Below the pieces are notes generated by a model. That model saw nothing but the letters and a program-made list of their open reading frames with translations. It was not told the origin of the DNA and ran no database searches. Shown here piece by piece: positions 19,538 through 27,870 of a stretch of DNA of 64,000 nucleotides. Origin of the DNA: Rathayibacter sp. VKM Ac-2759 (lineage in GTDB: Bacteria > Actinomycetota > Actinomycetes > Actinomycetales > Microbacteriaceae); assembly GCF_009834225.1 (NCBI RefSeq), contig NZ_CP047176.1, forward strand, positions 3,410,001 to 3,474,000, written 5' to 3'. Position 1 is the stretch's first letter; the number at the start of each line of letters is the position of its first letter. The translations under genes and the position numbers were made by a program.

Positions 19538-20056
19538 ATGGGGAGATCACGCAATCGTATCGGATCGACAGCACGGGCAGGGGCCGCCATCGCCGCGGCC
19601 CTCGTCCTCACGGCGCTCACGGGGTGCGCCGCCACGGCCGGAGCGGAGCCGGCGCCGACCGTGACCGTCACGGTGACCGCCGAACCGGACGCGGCCGCTC
19701 TCGACGGCGGCGACCGGAGCGCGGCCTACGCGTGCGGCCGGTACAGCTCGCTCCTCAGCCTCGGGTGGACCATGCAGTGGTACTTCCAGCAGGGTCAGGT
19801 GACGGAGGACGCGTACCGGCAGTTCCTCGAGCGCCAGGCGTTCCAGCTCACGACCGTGCAGACCGACGACCCGGCGCTGACGACGGCGAGGACGAGCGTC
19901 ACGAACCACCTCAGGGACGCGCCCGTGACCGCCGAGGGCTGGCCCTACGATCCGGAGGACGCCGAGTGGGGCGGCATCCTGAGCGATCTGGGCACCTCGT
20001 GCTCGGCGGCCGGCTCGGAGCTCGCCAGCTGGGCCGAGCCCGGCATGGGCGGCTGA
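19538..20056 (+). CDS. Small putative lipoprotein of unknown function
   Basis: 172 aa. An N-terminal signal with a hydrophobic core and the lipobox LTGC (Cys at about residue 30) is followed by a Thr/Val-rich linker (APTVTVTVTAEP) and a mainly helical mature domain with two cysteines (about residues 67 and 155) that could pair. I recognise no family. It stands alone between the AlkC-like gene (divergent) and the flavin reductase (convergent). Confidence 0.7.
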   Translation: MGRSRNRIGSTARAGAAIAAALVLTALTGCAATAGAEPAPTVTVTVTAEPDAAALDGGDRSAAYACGRYSSLLSLGWTMQWYFQQGQVTEDAYRQFLERQAFQLTTVQTDDPALTTARTSVTNHLRDAPVTAEGWPYDPEDAEWGGILSDLGTSCSAAGSELASWAEPGMGG

Positions 20057-20062
20057 GGGCCC

Positions 20063-20566
20063 TCAGGCCACCGAGCGCAGGTGGCGGAAGGCCGAGCCGT
20101 GGAAGACGAGCGGCTCGATCGTCGCGTCGTTGTGCAGGGCGGTGACCTCGAGCAGCACCACGTGGTGGTCGCCGGCCGGGATCTCCTGGAAGATCGAGCA
20201 CTCGAGCCACAGCGGCGAGCCGTGCACGAAGACCGCGCCCGCCTCGCTCCGCTCGATCTCGAGACCCTCGAAGCGCCCCGCCTTGTTGCGGGAGGCGAGC
20301 TGCCGCGCCGCGCCGTCGTGCCCGGCCCCCATCACCGAGACCCCGATCCGGCCGGCCGAGCGCAGCACGGGCCAGGTGGTCGACGAGTTCTGGATGGCGA
20401 ACATCACCAGGGGCGGATCCATCGAGACGCCGACCGAGAAGGAGGAGGCGACCATCCCCTCGAGCCGCCCGTCGACCTCGGCGGCGAAGGCGGCGACTCC
20501 GGACGGGAAGTGCGAGAAGGCCTGGCGGAGCAGCTGCGGATCGGGCGAGTAGGTCTCGAGACTCAT
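20063..20566 (-). CDS. Flavin reductase domain protein (HpaC/NtaB-like)
   Basis: 167 aa, the normal size of short flavin:NAD(P)H reductases that feed FMNH2 to two-component oxygenases. Typical strands are FPSGVAAFAAEVDG, MVASSFSVGVSMDPPLVMFAI, the S/T-rich FMN phosphate site, and a C-terminal GSPLWLECSI with the following AGDHHVVLLEV (GDH motif). The start is the ATG preceded by AAAGGA; the longer upstream frame runs through simple repeats. It is distinct from the larger flavin-binding protein at 9449. Its likely partners are the NtaA-like monooxygenases 4-6 kb away. Confidence 0.88.
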   Translation of the reverse strand: MSLETYSPDPQLLRQAFSHFPSGVAAFAAEVDGRLEGMVASSFSVGVSMDPPLVMFAIQNSSTTWPVLRSAGRIGVSVMGAGHDGAARQLASRNKAGRFEGLEIERSEAGAVFVHGSPLWLECSIFQEIPAGDHHVVLLEVTALHNDATIEPLVFHGSAFRHLRSVA

Positions 20567-20638
20567 GGCGCAGGAGTCCTTTCGGTCGGAGGGCACGGCG
20601 GGGTCGGGCACGATCCTGACAGCCGATTGTTGAATCCG

Positions 20639-20646
20639 GATTGCGC
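20639..20646 (-). promoter_or_regulatory. GCGCAATC motif upstream of flavin reductase
   Basis: Reads GGCGCAATCCGGATTC on the minus strand, 73 bp before the flavin-reductase start. It is the same 8-mer as at 4013 and 13345. Confidence 0.35.
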
Positions 20647-20735
20647 CGGTGGAGGCGTTCTCGGCGGTCGGGCGGAGGGGCGCTCGCGCCGCCCGGGAGG
20701 GGCTCGGATCCGCGTCAGCGCGGGGAATCCGAGAC

Positions 20736-20743
20736 GATTGCGC
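20736..20743 (-). promoter_or_regulatory. GCGCAATC motif, second upstream copy
   Basis: Reads GGAGGCGCAATCGTC on the minus strand, 97 bp from the copy at 20639 on the same side of the flavin reductase. Paired sites would fit a dimeric or looping regulator. Confidence 0.3.
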
Positions 20744-20805
20744 CTCCTGCAGGGCCTTCCACCAGTGACCCCGCCCGCCTATTCCGCCGCCTCCTGACGC
20801 CGGTC

Positions 20806-20838
20806 GGTCTCGATACGCCCCTGCGGGGCTACTCGACC
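20806..20838 (-). repeat. REP-like palindromic repeat, copy 4
   Basis: Inverted copy, identical over 33 bp to those at 10377 and 10723. Its right arm CTCGACC is the seed phrase of the tandem array that follows. Confidence 0.85.
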
Positions 20839-20975
20839 AGCAAGGGGGGGCTCGACCAGCAAGAGGTGGCTCGACCAGCAAGGGGGGGGCTCGACCAGCA
20901 AGGGGGGTCTCGACCAGCAAGGGGGGGGGGGCTCGACCAGCAAGGGGGGGCTCGACCAGCAAGGGGGGCGGCCAG
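20832..20975 (+). repeat. Tandem array with variable poly-G tracts (7 units)
   Basis: CTCGACCAGCAA begins at 20832, 20851, 20870, 20890, 20909, 20932 and 20951. Each unit is followed by a G run of 6 to 11, except the second (GAGGTGG). Unit lengths are 19 to 23 bp and differ mostly by G count. It grew from the arm of the adjacent REP-like element. Confidence 0.9.
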
Positions 20976-21051
20976 CGAGGGGCGCCGGCGCCGCACGCTC
21001 AGCGCAGTGGCGGACACCGCCCCGATCGGCGCCACGACGGCGATCCGGGGT

Positions 21052-21059
21052 GCGCAATC
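21052..21059 (+). promoter_or_regulatory. GCGCAATC motif upstream of ABC operon 2
   Basis: GGTGCGCAATCC, 102 bp before the permease start, with a second near match CCGCAATCAG at 21074-21083. Confidence 0.35.
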
Positions 21060-21161
21060 CAAGCTTCACGCCGCCGCAATCAGCGCGCGTCACCGCGGCT
21101 CCTACGCTCCTGACTCATCGACCGGGCACCCGTCCCGGCAGAGGAGAAGGAGGTGAGGACC

Positions 21162-22079
21162 GTGGTCCGGTTCCTCGGCTGGCGCGCCGTCAGGGCGATC
21201 CTGACGCTGCTCGCCGTGCTCACCTTCGCGTTCGTGCTCGCCCGGATGACCGGCGACCCGGTGCGCCTGATGCTGCCCGACCAGGCGACCGCCCAGGACG
21301 TCGCCGAGGTGCGCCAGGCGCTCGGCCTCGACCGGCCGCTGATCGTGCAGTACGGCGCGTTCCTCGCCGACATCCTCCGCGGCGACCTCGGCGACTCCAT
21401 CCGCCAGGGCCAGCCGGCGCTCGCGCTGGTGCTCGACCGGCTCCCCGCGACGCTCGAGCTCGCGATCACCTCGTTCGTGATCGGCTTCGTCCTGGCCACG
21501 ACCCTGGCGGTCCTCGCCGAGGTGACCGGCGATCGCCGCCTCCGCACCGTGATGCTCTGGGCCGCCACCCTGCGGCAGGCGGTCCCGCCGTACCTGTTCG
21601 GGATCCTGATGATCCTGGTCTTCTCGGTCGGGCTCGGCCTCCTCCCCGCGCTCGGCCGCACCTCCTACGCGAGCTACGTGATCCCGGTGATCACGATCGC
21701 GACGTTCGAGGTGGCGCTCTACCTCCGGCTCTTCAACGCCTCGTTCGACGAGACCCGGTCGCTCGACTTCGTGCGCACCGCCCGCGCCAAGGGCGTCTCG
21801 AACGGGCGGATCGTCATCCGCCACCTGCTGCCGAACGCGCTGCTGCCGATCATCACGGTGGCGGGCATCAACCTCGGCGTGCTCGTCGGCGGCCTGGTGG
21901 TGCTCGAGACGGTCTTCAACTGGCCCGGCCTCGGGCGGCTGATCGTGCAGGGCGTCACCCAGCGCGACTACCCGATCGTGCAGGCCGGGGTCGTCGTCAT
22001 CGCCCTGCTCTTCATCGTGATCAACCTGGTCGTCGATCTGCTCTACGCGGTCCTCGATCCGAGAGTGAGGCTGTCGTGA
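21162..22079 (+). CDS. ABC importer permease, DppB type (operon 2)
   Basis: 305 aa, the same length and layout as the permease at 4132: an N-terminal helix (VVRFLGWRAVRAIL), GDLGDS, an EAA loop around TARAKGVSNGRIVIRHLLPNA, and the C-terminus DPRVRLS. Two in-frame GTG codons compete. The one at 21153 is only 2 nt after the purine tract, while the one at 21162 has AAGGAGG at a proper 7-nt distance and aligns with the start of the paralogue, so 21162 is chosen. The stop overlaps the next gene (GTGA). Confidence 0.9.
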   Translation: MVRFLGWRAVRAILTLLAVLTFAFVLARMTGDPVRLMLPDQATAQDVAEVRQALGLDRPLIVQYGAFLADILRGDLGDSIRQGQPALALVLDRLPATLELAITSFVIGFVLATTLAVLAEVTGDRRLRTVMLWAATLRQAVPPYLFGILMILVFSVGLGLLPALGRTSYASYVIPVITIATFEVALYLRLFNASFDETRSLDFVRTARAKGVSNGRIVIRHLLPNALLPIITVAGINLGVLVGGLVVLETVFNWPGLGRLIVQGVTQRDYPIVQAGVVVIALLFIVINLVVDLLYAVLDPRVRLS

Positions 22080-22924
22080 CCACCGAGACGATCAGGACGC
22101 GCACCCGCTGGCAGCTCGCGGCCGCACGCCTGCCCGGCCCGTCGGTGGCCGTCGCGGTCGTGATGCTCGCGATCGTCGCGCTGGTCGTGGTCGTCGTGCC
22201 CTTCCTCCCGGGCTTCGACCCGTACTCGCAGGATCTGGCGGGGAGTCGCGCGGCCGCGTTCACCGACCCGGCGCACCTGCTCGGCACCGACGCGCTCGGG
22301 CGCGACACGCTGAGCCGGCTCGCGGTCGCCACCCGGGTGTCGCTCCTCGTGGCGTTCGGCGCCGTCGCGATCAGCGCGCTCGTCGGGCTGACGATCGGGC
22401 TGATCGCCGGCTGGCGGCGCGGCCGCCTCGACAGCGTGCTGATGGCGGTGGGCGACGTGCAGCTGGCGATCCCGGTCGTGCTCCTGCTGATCGTGCTCGT
22501 GGCGGCGCTCGGCTCGAGCCCGCTGCTGCTGGTGACGCTGCTCGGCCTGACCAACTGGGTCGGCTACGGCCGGGTCACCCGCTCGCTCGCGGTGTCGCTT
22601 CGCGAGCGCGACTTCGTCAGCGCCGTCACGGCCGCGGGGGGCGGGGGCTGGTGGATCGTCCGCAAGCACCTGCTGCCCAACGTGCTCCCCCAGGTGCTGA
22701 TCCTCGCCGCGTTCGAGATCGGAGTGGTCATCACCATCGAGTCGTCGCTGAGCTTCCTCGGCCTCGGCATCCAGCCGCCCACTCCGAGCCTCGGTCTGAT
22801 GATCAACGAGGGCCAGAAGTACCTCCAGACCGATCCCGCGCTCACCCTCCTGCCCGCGCTGATGATCCTGTTCGTCATCGGAGGCGTCCAGTTCGTCTCG
22901 CAGGGCGCCCGCCCGCGCCCGTGA
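22076..22924 (+). CDS. ABC importer permease, DppC type (operon 2)
   Basis: 282 aa. It has a short cytoplasmic N-terminus (about 20 residues, versus ~60 in the paralogue at 5046), a first helix, the DPYSQDL and GTDALGRDTLSRL signatures, an EAA loop near TAAGGGGWWIVRKHLLPN, and the end block SFLGLGIQPPTPSLGLMI. The glycine-rich AGGGG in the EAA loop is slightly unusual. The GTG start is set by the 4-nt overlap. Confidence 0.91.
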   Translation: MTTETIRTRTRWQLAAARLPGPSVAVAVVMLAIVALVVVVVPFLPGFDPYSQDLAGSRAAAFTDPAHLLGTDALGRDTLSRLAVATRVSLLVAFGAVAISALVGLTIGLIAGWRRGRLDSVLMAVGDVQLAIPVVLLLIVLVAALGSSPLLLVTLLGLTNWVGYGRVTRSLAVSLRERDFVSAVTAAGGGGWWIVRKHLLPNVLPQVLILAAFEIGVVITIESSLSFLGLGIQPPTPSLGLMINEGQKYLQTDPALTLLPALMILFVIGGVQFVSQGARPRP

Positions 22925-22953
22925 CCCCCTCCCCCACCCGAAAGGCCCCTCCC

Positions 22954-24468
22954 GTGATCCCTGCACACCCCCGGCACGCACTCGCCGCCGTCGCGCTCGT
23001 CGGCGCCGCCGCCCTGACCCTCGGCGGCTGCGCGAGCTTCGACGACGGCTCCGCCTCGGCCGCCGACACGACGAGCATCACCGTCGCCCTGACCGGCGAG
23101 CCCTCCTCGCTCGATCCGCTCTACGACACCCAGCTGCCGGCGCTGAACATCTTCTACAACGTGTTCGACCAGCTCGCGCAGGTCGACGCCGACGGCACCG
23201 TCTCGCCGCGGCTGGCGACGGAGTGGACCCACGACGACTCCCTCACCAGCTGGGTCTTCACCCTCCGCGACGACGCCACCTGGCACGACGGCAGCGCCGT
23301 CACTCCGGAGGACGTCGTCTTCACCTACGAGACCGCGATGGCCGACCCGGCCTCGAACCTCGGCGGGTACATGACCGCCATCGACTCGGTCGCCGCGACC
23401 GGTGAGAACGAGGTCACGTTCACCCTCAACACGCCCTTCGCCCCGTTCGACCGCCAGGTGACCCTGGTGCCGATCGTGCCGAAGGCCGTCTACGAGGCCG
23501 AGGGCGCCGACGCCTTCGCGAAGGCGCCCGTCGGCTCCGGCCCCTACTCCGTGGCGTCCTGGGTGAACGGCGACTCGATCACCCTCGAGCGCAACGACGA
23601 CTACTGGGGTGCGGAGGGCGCCTACGAGGAGGTCGTCTTCCAGCCCGTCCCCGACGAGACGACCCGCGCCAACTCGGTGCAGTCGGGCGATCTCGACCTG
23701 GCGCTCCTCGGCCCCTCGAACGTCGCCGCGGTCGAGGGCTCCGGCACCGTCGACATCGTTGAGCAGGAGTCGAACCGGGTGCTCTACACCGGCTTCAACG
23801 CGACCGCGCCGTGGCTCTCGGACCCCGAGGTGCGCGAGGCCGTCGACCTCGCGATCGACCGCGACGCGATCAGCGACGACCTGCTCAACGGCTCCGTCAC
23901 TCCGACCGCGCAGCTCATCGCCCCGGTCTCGTTCGGCTACGACGAGGCGCTGCCCGCGACCGAGACCGACGCCGACGCCGCCCGCGCCCTGATCGCCGCC
24001 TCCGGCTACGACGGCAGCCCGATCACGCTCTCGTACCCCACGGCGGGGCTCCCCCAGATCGACCAGATCGCGCAGGCGATCGCGAGCCAGCTCGAGGACG
24101 TCGGCCTGACGATCGAGCTCGACGGCCAGGAGGCGAACACCTTCAGCGGCACCTGGTTCTCGGCCTCGCTCCCCGGGCTCTACCTCTACGCCTTCGCGCC
24201 GTCGGTGATGGACGCGGATCTGCCCCTCACGATGCTGCTGAAGACCGGCGGCCAGGGCTACGTCTCGGACCCGGCGATCGACCAGCTGCTGGCCGACGAG
24301 ACCGGTGAGGCCGACGAGACCGCCCGCGCCGACGACTTCGCGCAGATCTCGGCGCTCGTCGACGAGAACACCTACTACGCGCCGCTGTTCACCGACACCT
24401 ACACCTACGGAGTCGCGCAGGGCCTCGACTGGACCCCGCGACCCGACGGCATGATCGTCTTCAACTGA
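22954..24468 (+). CDS. Substrate-binding lipoprotein, SBP family 5 (operon 2)
   Basis: 504 aa extracellular receptor. The signal has a lipobox LGGC (Cys near residue 27), then an Asp/Ser-rich linker. Family-5 landmarks are LATEWTHDDSLTSWVFTLRDDATWHDG (in pieces), GSGPYSVASW, and EVREAVDLAIDRD. The GTG start is supported by GAAAGG 9 nt upstream; the longer frame has no support. It is paralogous to the receptor at 7885 but clearly diverged, so the two importers probably take different though related ligands. Confidence 0.91.
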   Translation: MIPAHPRHALAAVALVGAAALTLGGCASFDDGSASAADTTSITVALTGEPSSLDPLYDTQLPALNIFYNVFDQLAQVDADGTVSPRLATEWTHDDSLTSWVFTLRDDATWHDGSAVTPEDVVFTYETAMADPASNLGGYMTAIDSVAATGENEVTFTLNTPFAPFDRQVTLVPIVPKAVYEAEGADAFAKAPVGSGPYSVASWVNGDSITLERNDDYWGAEGAYEEVVFQPVPDETTRANSVQSGDLDLALLGPSNVAAVEGSGTVDIVEQESNRVLYTGFNATAPWLSDPEVREAVDLAIDRDAISDDLLNGSVTPTAQLIAPVSFGYDEALPATETDADAARALIAASGYDGSPITLSYPTAGLPQIDQIAQAIASQLEDVGLTIELDGQEANTFSGTWFSASLPGLYLYAFAPSVMDADLPLTMLLKTGGQGYVSDPAIDQLLADETGEADETARADDFAQISALVDENTYYAPLFTDTYTYGVAQGLDWTPRPDGMIVFN

Positions 24469-24496
24469 GAAACCACGTCTGATCAGGAGTATCACC

Positions 24497-25123
24497 ATGA
24501 CCACCATCCCCCGCGAGAACACCGCGCTCATCGTCGTCGACATGCAGCGGGCCTTCTTCGACAACGACGACTCCCTCGGCCGCTCGGGCATCGACGTCAC
24601 GCCGCTGCGCGACGCGATCCCGGGCACCGTGCGCCTCGTCCAGGACGCCCGCGCCGCCGGTGTGCCGGTGATCTTCACCCGCTACGTCTACATGCCCGGC
24701 ATGGTCGACTTCGGCCCCGTCCGCGGAGCGAAGGCCGCCGAGCGCATCGCGTCGAACTCGCTGGGCGCCGGCACCGACGAGATCGAGCTGATCCCCGAGC
24801 TGGAGGCGCGTCCCGACGAGATCGTGATCGACAAGTCGCGCCCGAGCGCCTTCTACGGCACGCGGCTCGAGCCGGTGCTGAACGGCATGGGCGTACGCAA
24901 TGTCGTGATCTGCGGAGTGACGACCAACATCTGCGTCGAGTCGACCGCGCGCGACGCGGGCCAGCGCGACTACGGCACCTACGTGGTGCGCGACGCGGTC
25001 GCCGAGTTCACGGCCGAGCGCAACCACTACGCGCTGTTCGGCATCGCGTGGTCGTTCGGCGAGGTCGTCGACATCGCCGAGATCGAGTCGGCGTGGGAGC
25101 TCGAGACCGCCGGGGCCCTGTAG
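24497..25123 (+). CDS. Isochorismatase-like cysteine hydrolase
   Basis: 208 aa with the catalytic triad of the isochorismatase-like superfamily: Asp15 in VVDMQ, Lys113 in IDKSRPSAF, and Cys146 in CGVTTNICVEST with the preceding cis-peptide VT. Members hydrolyse amides and related bonds (nicotinamide, N-carbamoyl compounds, biuret, isochorismate). It sits inside ABC operon 2, between receptor and ATPase, so it probably cleaves the imported compound or an intermediate. AGGAG stands 7 nt before the ATG. The stop shares one base with the next start (TAGTG). Confidence 0.88.
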   Translation: MTTIPRENTALIVVDMQRAFFDNDDSLGRSGIDVTPLRDAIPGTVRLVQDARAAGVPVIFTRYVYMPGMVDFGPVRGAKAAERIASNSLGAGTDEIELIPELEARPDEIVIDKSRPSAFYGTRLEPVLNGMGVRNVVICGVTTNICVESTARDAGQRDYGTYVVRDAVAEFTAERNHYALFGIAWSFGEVVDIAEIESAWELETAGAL

Positions 25124-26742
25124 TGACCGAGCCGCTCCTCGCCCTCCGGGACGTGACGATCTCGTTCACGACCCCGGCGGGCGAGGTCGAGGCCGTGCGC
25201 CACCTCGACCTCGAGCTGCGCGCCGGCGAGACGATCGCGATCGTCGGCGAGTCCGGCTCGGGCAAGTCGACGACGGCGGCGAGCATCAACCGCCTGCTGC
25301 CCGAGAACGGGCGGATCGCCTCGGGCTCGATCGTGTTCGAGGGCGAGGATCTGGCGCAGGCGACCGAGAAGCGGATGACCGCGCTGCGCGGGGCGGGCAT
25401 CGGCCTCGTCCCGCAGGATCCGATGTCGAACCTGAACCCCCTGCAGCGGGTCGGCGCGCAGATCCGCGAGGCGCTGCTGGTGCACGGGCGGATGCGCCGG
25501 GCCGAGGCCCAGGCGCGCGTCGTCGAGCTGCTCGAGATGGTCGGGATCCCCGAGCCCGCCCGCCGGGCGCGCCAGTACCCGCACGAGCTCTCGGGCGGCA
25601 TGCGGCAGCGCGTGCTCATCGCGATCGGCCTCGCCTGCCGGCCGCGGCTGCTCATCGCCGATGAGCCGACGAGCGCTCTCGACGTCACCGTGCAGCGCGG
25701 GATCCTCGATCAGCTCGAGCAGCTGACCGCCGAGATGGGCACGGCGGTCATCCTGATCACGCACGACCTCGCCCTCGCGGCCGAGCGCGCCGACCGGGTG
25801 CTCGTGCTGTTCCGGGGCGAGGTGGTCGAGCAGGGCGAGGCCGCGCAGATCCTCCGCCACCCGGAGCACGAGTACACGCGGCGGCTGCTGGCCGCCGCGC
25901 CGAACCTGACCTCGGAGCGGCTGGTCGCCGAGGCGCCTCTGGAGACCGAGGCGCCGCTCGTCACCCTGCGCGAGGTCGGCAAGCAGTACCCGGTGCGCTC
26001 CGGCTTCGGCCGGGCGACGCCCTTCACCGCCGTCGAGTCGTCGTCGTTCGACATCCCGCGCGGGCGGACGGTCGCGGTGGTCGGCGAGTCGGGGTCGGGC
26101 AAGTCGACGACCGCCAAGCTCGTGCTGCGGCTCGAGGAGCCGACGACCGGCTCGATCGAGTTCCGCGGGCGGAACGTCGCCCACCTGCGGGGGGCCGAGC
26201 TGAGCGACTTCCGTCGGCACGTGCAGCCCGTGTTCCAGAACCCCTACAGCTCGTTCGATGCGCGGTACACCGTGTTCCGCTCGATCGAGGAGCCGCTCCT
26301 CCTGCACCGGATCGGCGACGCCTCGACGAGACGGAGGCGCGTGGAGGAGCTGCTCGCGCAGGTCGCGCTGCCGCCCGAGGTCGCTGCGAAGCTGCCCCGC
26401 CAGCTCTCGGGCGGGCAGCTGCAGCGCGTCGCCATCGCCCGGGCGCTCGCGCTCTCGCCCGAGCTGGTCGTGCTCGACGAGGCGGTGTCGGCGCTCGACG
26501 TGCTCGTGCAGGAGCAGATCCTCGCGCTGCTCGCCGATCTGCAGCGCGATCTCGGCGTCAGCTACCTCTTCATCAGCCACGACCTCGCGGTGGTGCGGAT
26601 GATCTCGCACACCGTGCACGTGATGCAGAAGGGCCGCATCGTCGAGTCGGGCACCCCCGCGCAGATCTTCGACGCCCCGCAGCACCCGTACACGCGCGCC
26701 CTGCTCGCGGCGATCCCGGCCCCGGAGGCGGCGAGGGCCTGA
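25123..26742 (+). CDS. Two-domain ABC ATPase (operon 2)
   Basis: 539 aa DppD-DppF type fusion. Walker A motifs GESGSGKST lie near residues 42-50 and 322-330; signatures are LSGGMRQR and LSGGQLQR. The first Walker B ends DEPT, but the second reads VVLDEAVSALD, still with the catalytic Glu. Oligopeptide-type C-terminal extensions with HEYTRRLLA and HPYTRALLA are present. It energises the permeases at 21162 and 22076. A hydrolase gene separating receptor and ATPase is the reverse of operon 1, where the ATPase precedes the receptor. Confidence 0.92.
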   Translation: MTEPLLALRDVTISFTTPAGEVEAVRHLDLELRAGETIAIVGESGSGKSTTAASINRLLPENGRIASGSIVFEGEDLAQATEKRMTALRGAGIGLVPQDPMSNLNPLQRVGAQIREALLVHGRMRRAEAQARVVELLEMVGIPEPARRARQYPHELSGGMRQRVLIAIGLACRPRLLIADEPTSALDVTVQRGILDQLEQLTAEMGTAVILITHDLALAAERADRVLVLFRGEVVEQGEAAQILRHPEHEYTRRLLAAAPNLTSERLVAEAPLETEAPLVTLREVGKQYPVRSGFGRATPFTAVESSSFDIPRGRTVAVVGESGSGKSTTAKLVLRLEEPTTGSIEFRGRNVAHLRGAELSDFRRHVQPVFQNPYSSFDARYTVFRSIEEPLLLHRIGDASTRRRRVEELLAQVALPPEVAAKLPRQLSGGQLQRVAIARALALSPELVVLDEAVSALDVLVQEQILALLADLQRDLGVSYLFISHDLAVVRMISHTVHVMQKGRIVESGTPAQIFDAPQHPYTRALLAAIPAPEAARA

Positions 26743-26764
26743 GGCGGAGCTGCTCCATCCAGGT

Positions 26765-27796
26765 TCAGGTGTGCGGTCTGTCGAGTGCTGCGGCGATCTG
26801 CTCGGCGGTGGGCAGTGCGGCCTGTTCTGCCGGCGGAAGAGTCTCGTAGGTGTAGCTGGCCACGGCCATGGGAGAGCCGGTCTGACTGAGGGCGTAGCGG
26901 ACGGTGTGCGTGTTGCGGCCCCCGCAGATGAGGATCCCGACCGTGGGCCGATGGAAGTCACGCCTCATCCGGTCGTCGACGATGGCGACGTAGAAGCCGA
27001 GCTGACCGGTGAAGGCCGGCTCGAACCTCCCGGTCTTCAGCTCGATCACCACGTATCGCAGCTGCTCCGTATGGAAGAAGAGGAGGTCTGCGTAGAAATC
27101 GTCGCCGTCCACGTCGAAATGCACCTGGCGCCCGACGAAGGCGAAGCCGGAGCCGAGCTCCCGGAGAGTGTCGACGATGCGGTCCATCAGCGCCTGCTCG
27201 AGCTCACGCTCAGCAACGTCTCCGGTGAGCTCGAGGAAATCGAACACGTACGGATCCTTCGCGAGTTGACGGGCCAGGTCGGAATCGGCGGGAGCGAGCT
27301 CGCCGGCGAAGTTGGAAGGCGCGGACCCGATCCGATCGCGGGTACGGTTCATGATCTGATTGAGGAGCACGTTGCGGGACCATCCGTGCTCGGCGGCGGC
27401 CGTGGCGTACCAGGCCCGGGCATCCGGGTCGTCGAGCTTCTGCAGCAGCAGGACGATGTGGCCCCAGGGCAGTAGTCCAACAGCCTGTTGGACTACTTCC
27501 TCACGCGTCGGCCAGGCCTGCGCGAAGGCTCGCATGCTGAAGAGGTTGGACCGCGAGAAACCCTTCATCTGCGGGAACTCGGCACGCAGATCCTCGGCGA
27601 GCCGGGTGACGACGAAGCCACCCCAGGACGAGTCGGCTTGGCGTTGCATGATCGCGTGGCCCAGCTCCCAGTAGAGCTCGATCAGCGCCGTGTTCACACG
27701 ACGCTGCGCAGTCAGCTGCGCGGAGCGTACGCGGCTCTTCAGCTCGGCGAGGACCGCGGCGTACTCTTCGGGGAGCACGCGCATCTCGGAGGCCAC
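26765..27796 (-). CDS. DUF1016 / PDDEXK nuclease-domain protein (YhcG-like)
   Basis: 343 aa. The N-terminal DUF1016 helical domain (LIELYWELGHAI, KGFSRSNLFSMRAFAQAWP, LLPWGHI) is followed by a PDDEXK-type nuclease domain with D in DDFYADLLFFH and the E-x-K in VVIELKTG (about residue 265). Such proteins are often found near restriction-modification or other defence genes, but none is adjacent here. Base composition is noticeably less GC-rich than the neighbours, suggesting transfer. The GTG start has TACGCT five bases upstream and no Shine-Dalgarno sequence, so it may be leaderless; ATG at 27784 is an alternative. Confidence 0.85.
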   Translation of the reverse strand: MASEMRVLPEEYAAVLAELKSRVRSAQLTAQRRVNTALIELYWELGHAIMQRQADSSWGGFVVTRLAEDLRAEFPQMKGFSRSNLFSMRAFAQAWPTREEVVQQAVGLLPWGHIVLLLQKLDDPDARAWYATAAAEHGWSRNVLLNQIMNRTRDRIGSAPSNFAGELAPADSDLARQLAKDPYVFDFLELTGDVAERELEQALMDRIVDTLRELGSGFAFVGRQVHFDVDGDDFYADLLFFHTEQLRYVVIELKTGRFEPAFTGQLGFYVAIVDDRMRRDFHRPTVGILICGGRNTHTVRYALSQTGSPMAVASYTYETLPPAEQAALPTAEQIAAALDRPHT

Positions 27797-27870
27797 GCCT
27801 CAGCGTAACGATCCGGCCTCGTCGGCCAGGATGCTGCGCGCTCCGCGTTGGGGGACACCGGCAACTCCTT

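Larger units (their letters stand above)
20567..21161. other. Intergenic region between flavin reductase and ABC operon 2
   Basis: 595 bp without a credible gene. It contains three GCGCAATC motifs, a REP-like repeat at 20806, and a tandem array with poly-G tracts (20832-20975). Apparent frames across the array are simple-sequence artefacts. Confidence 0.85.
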
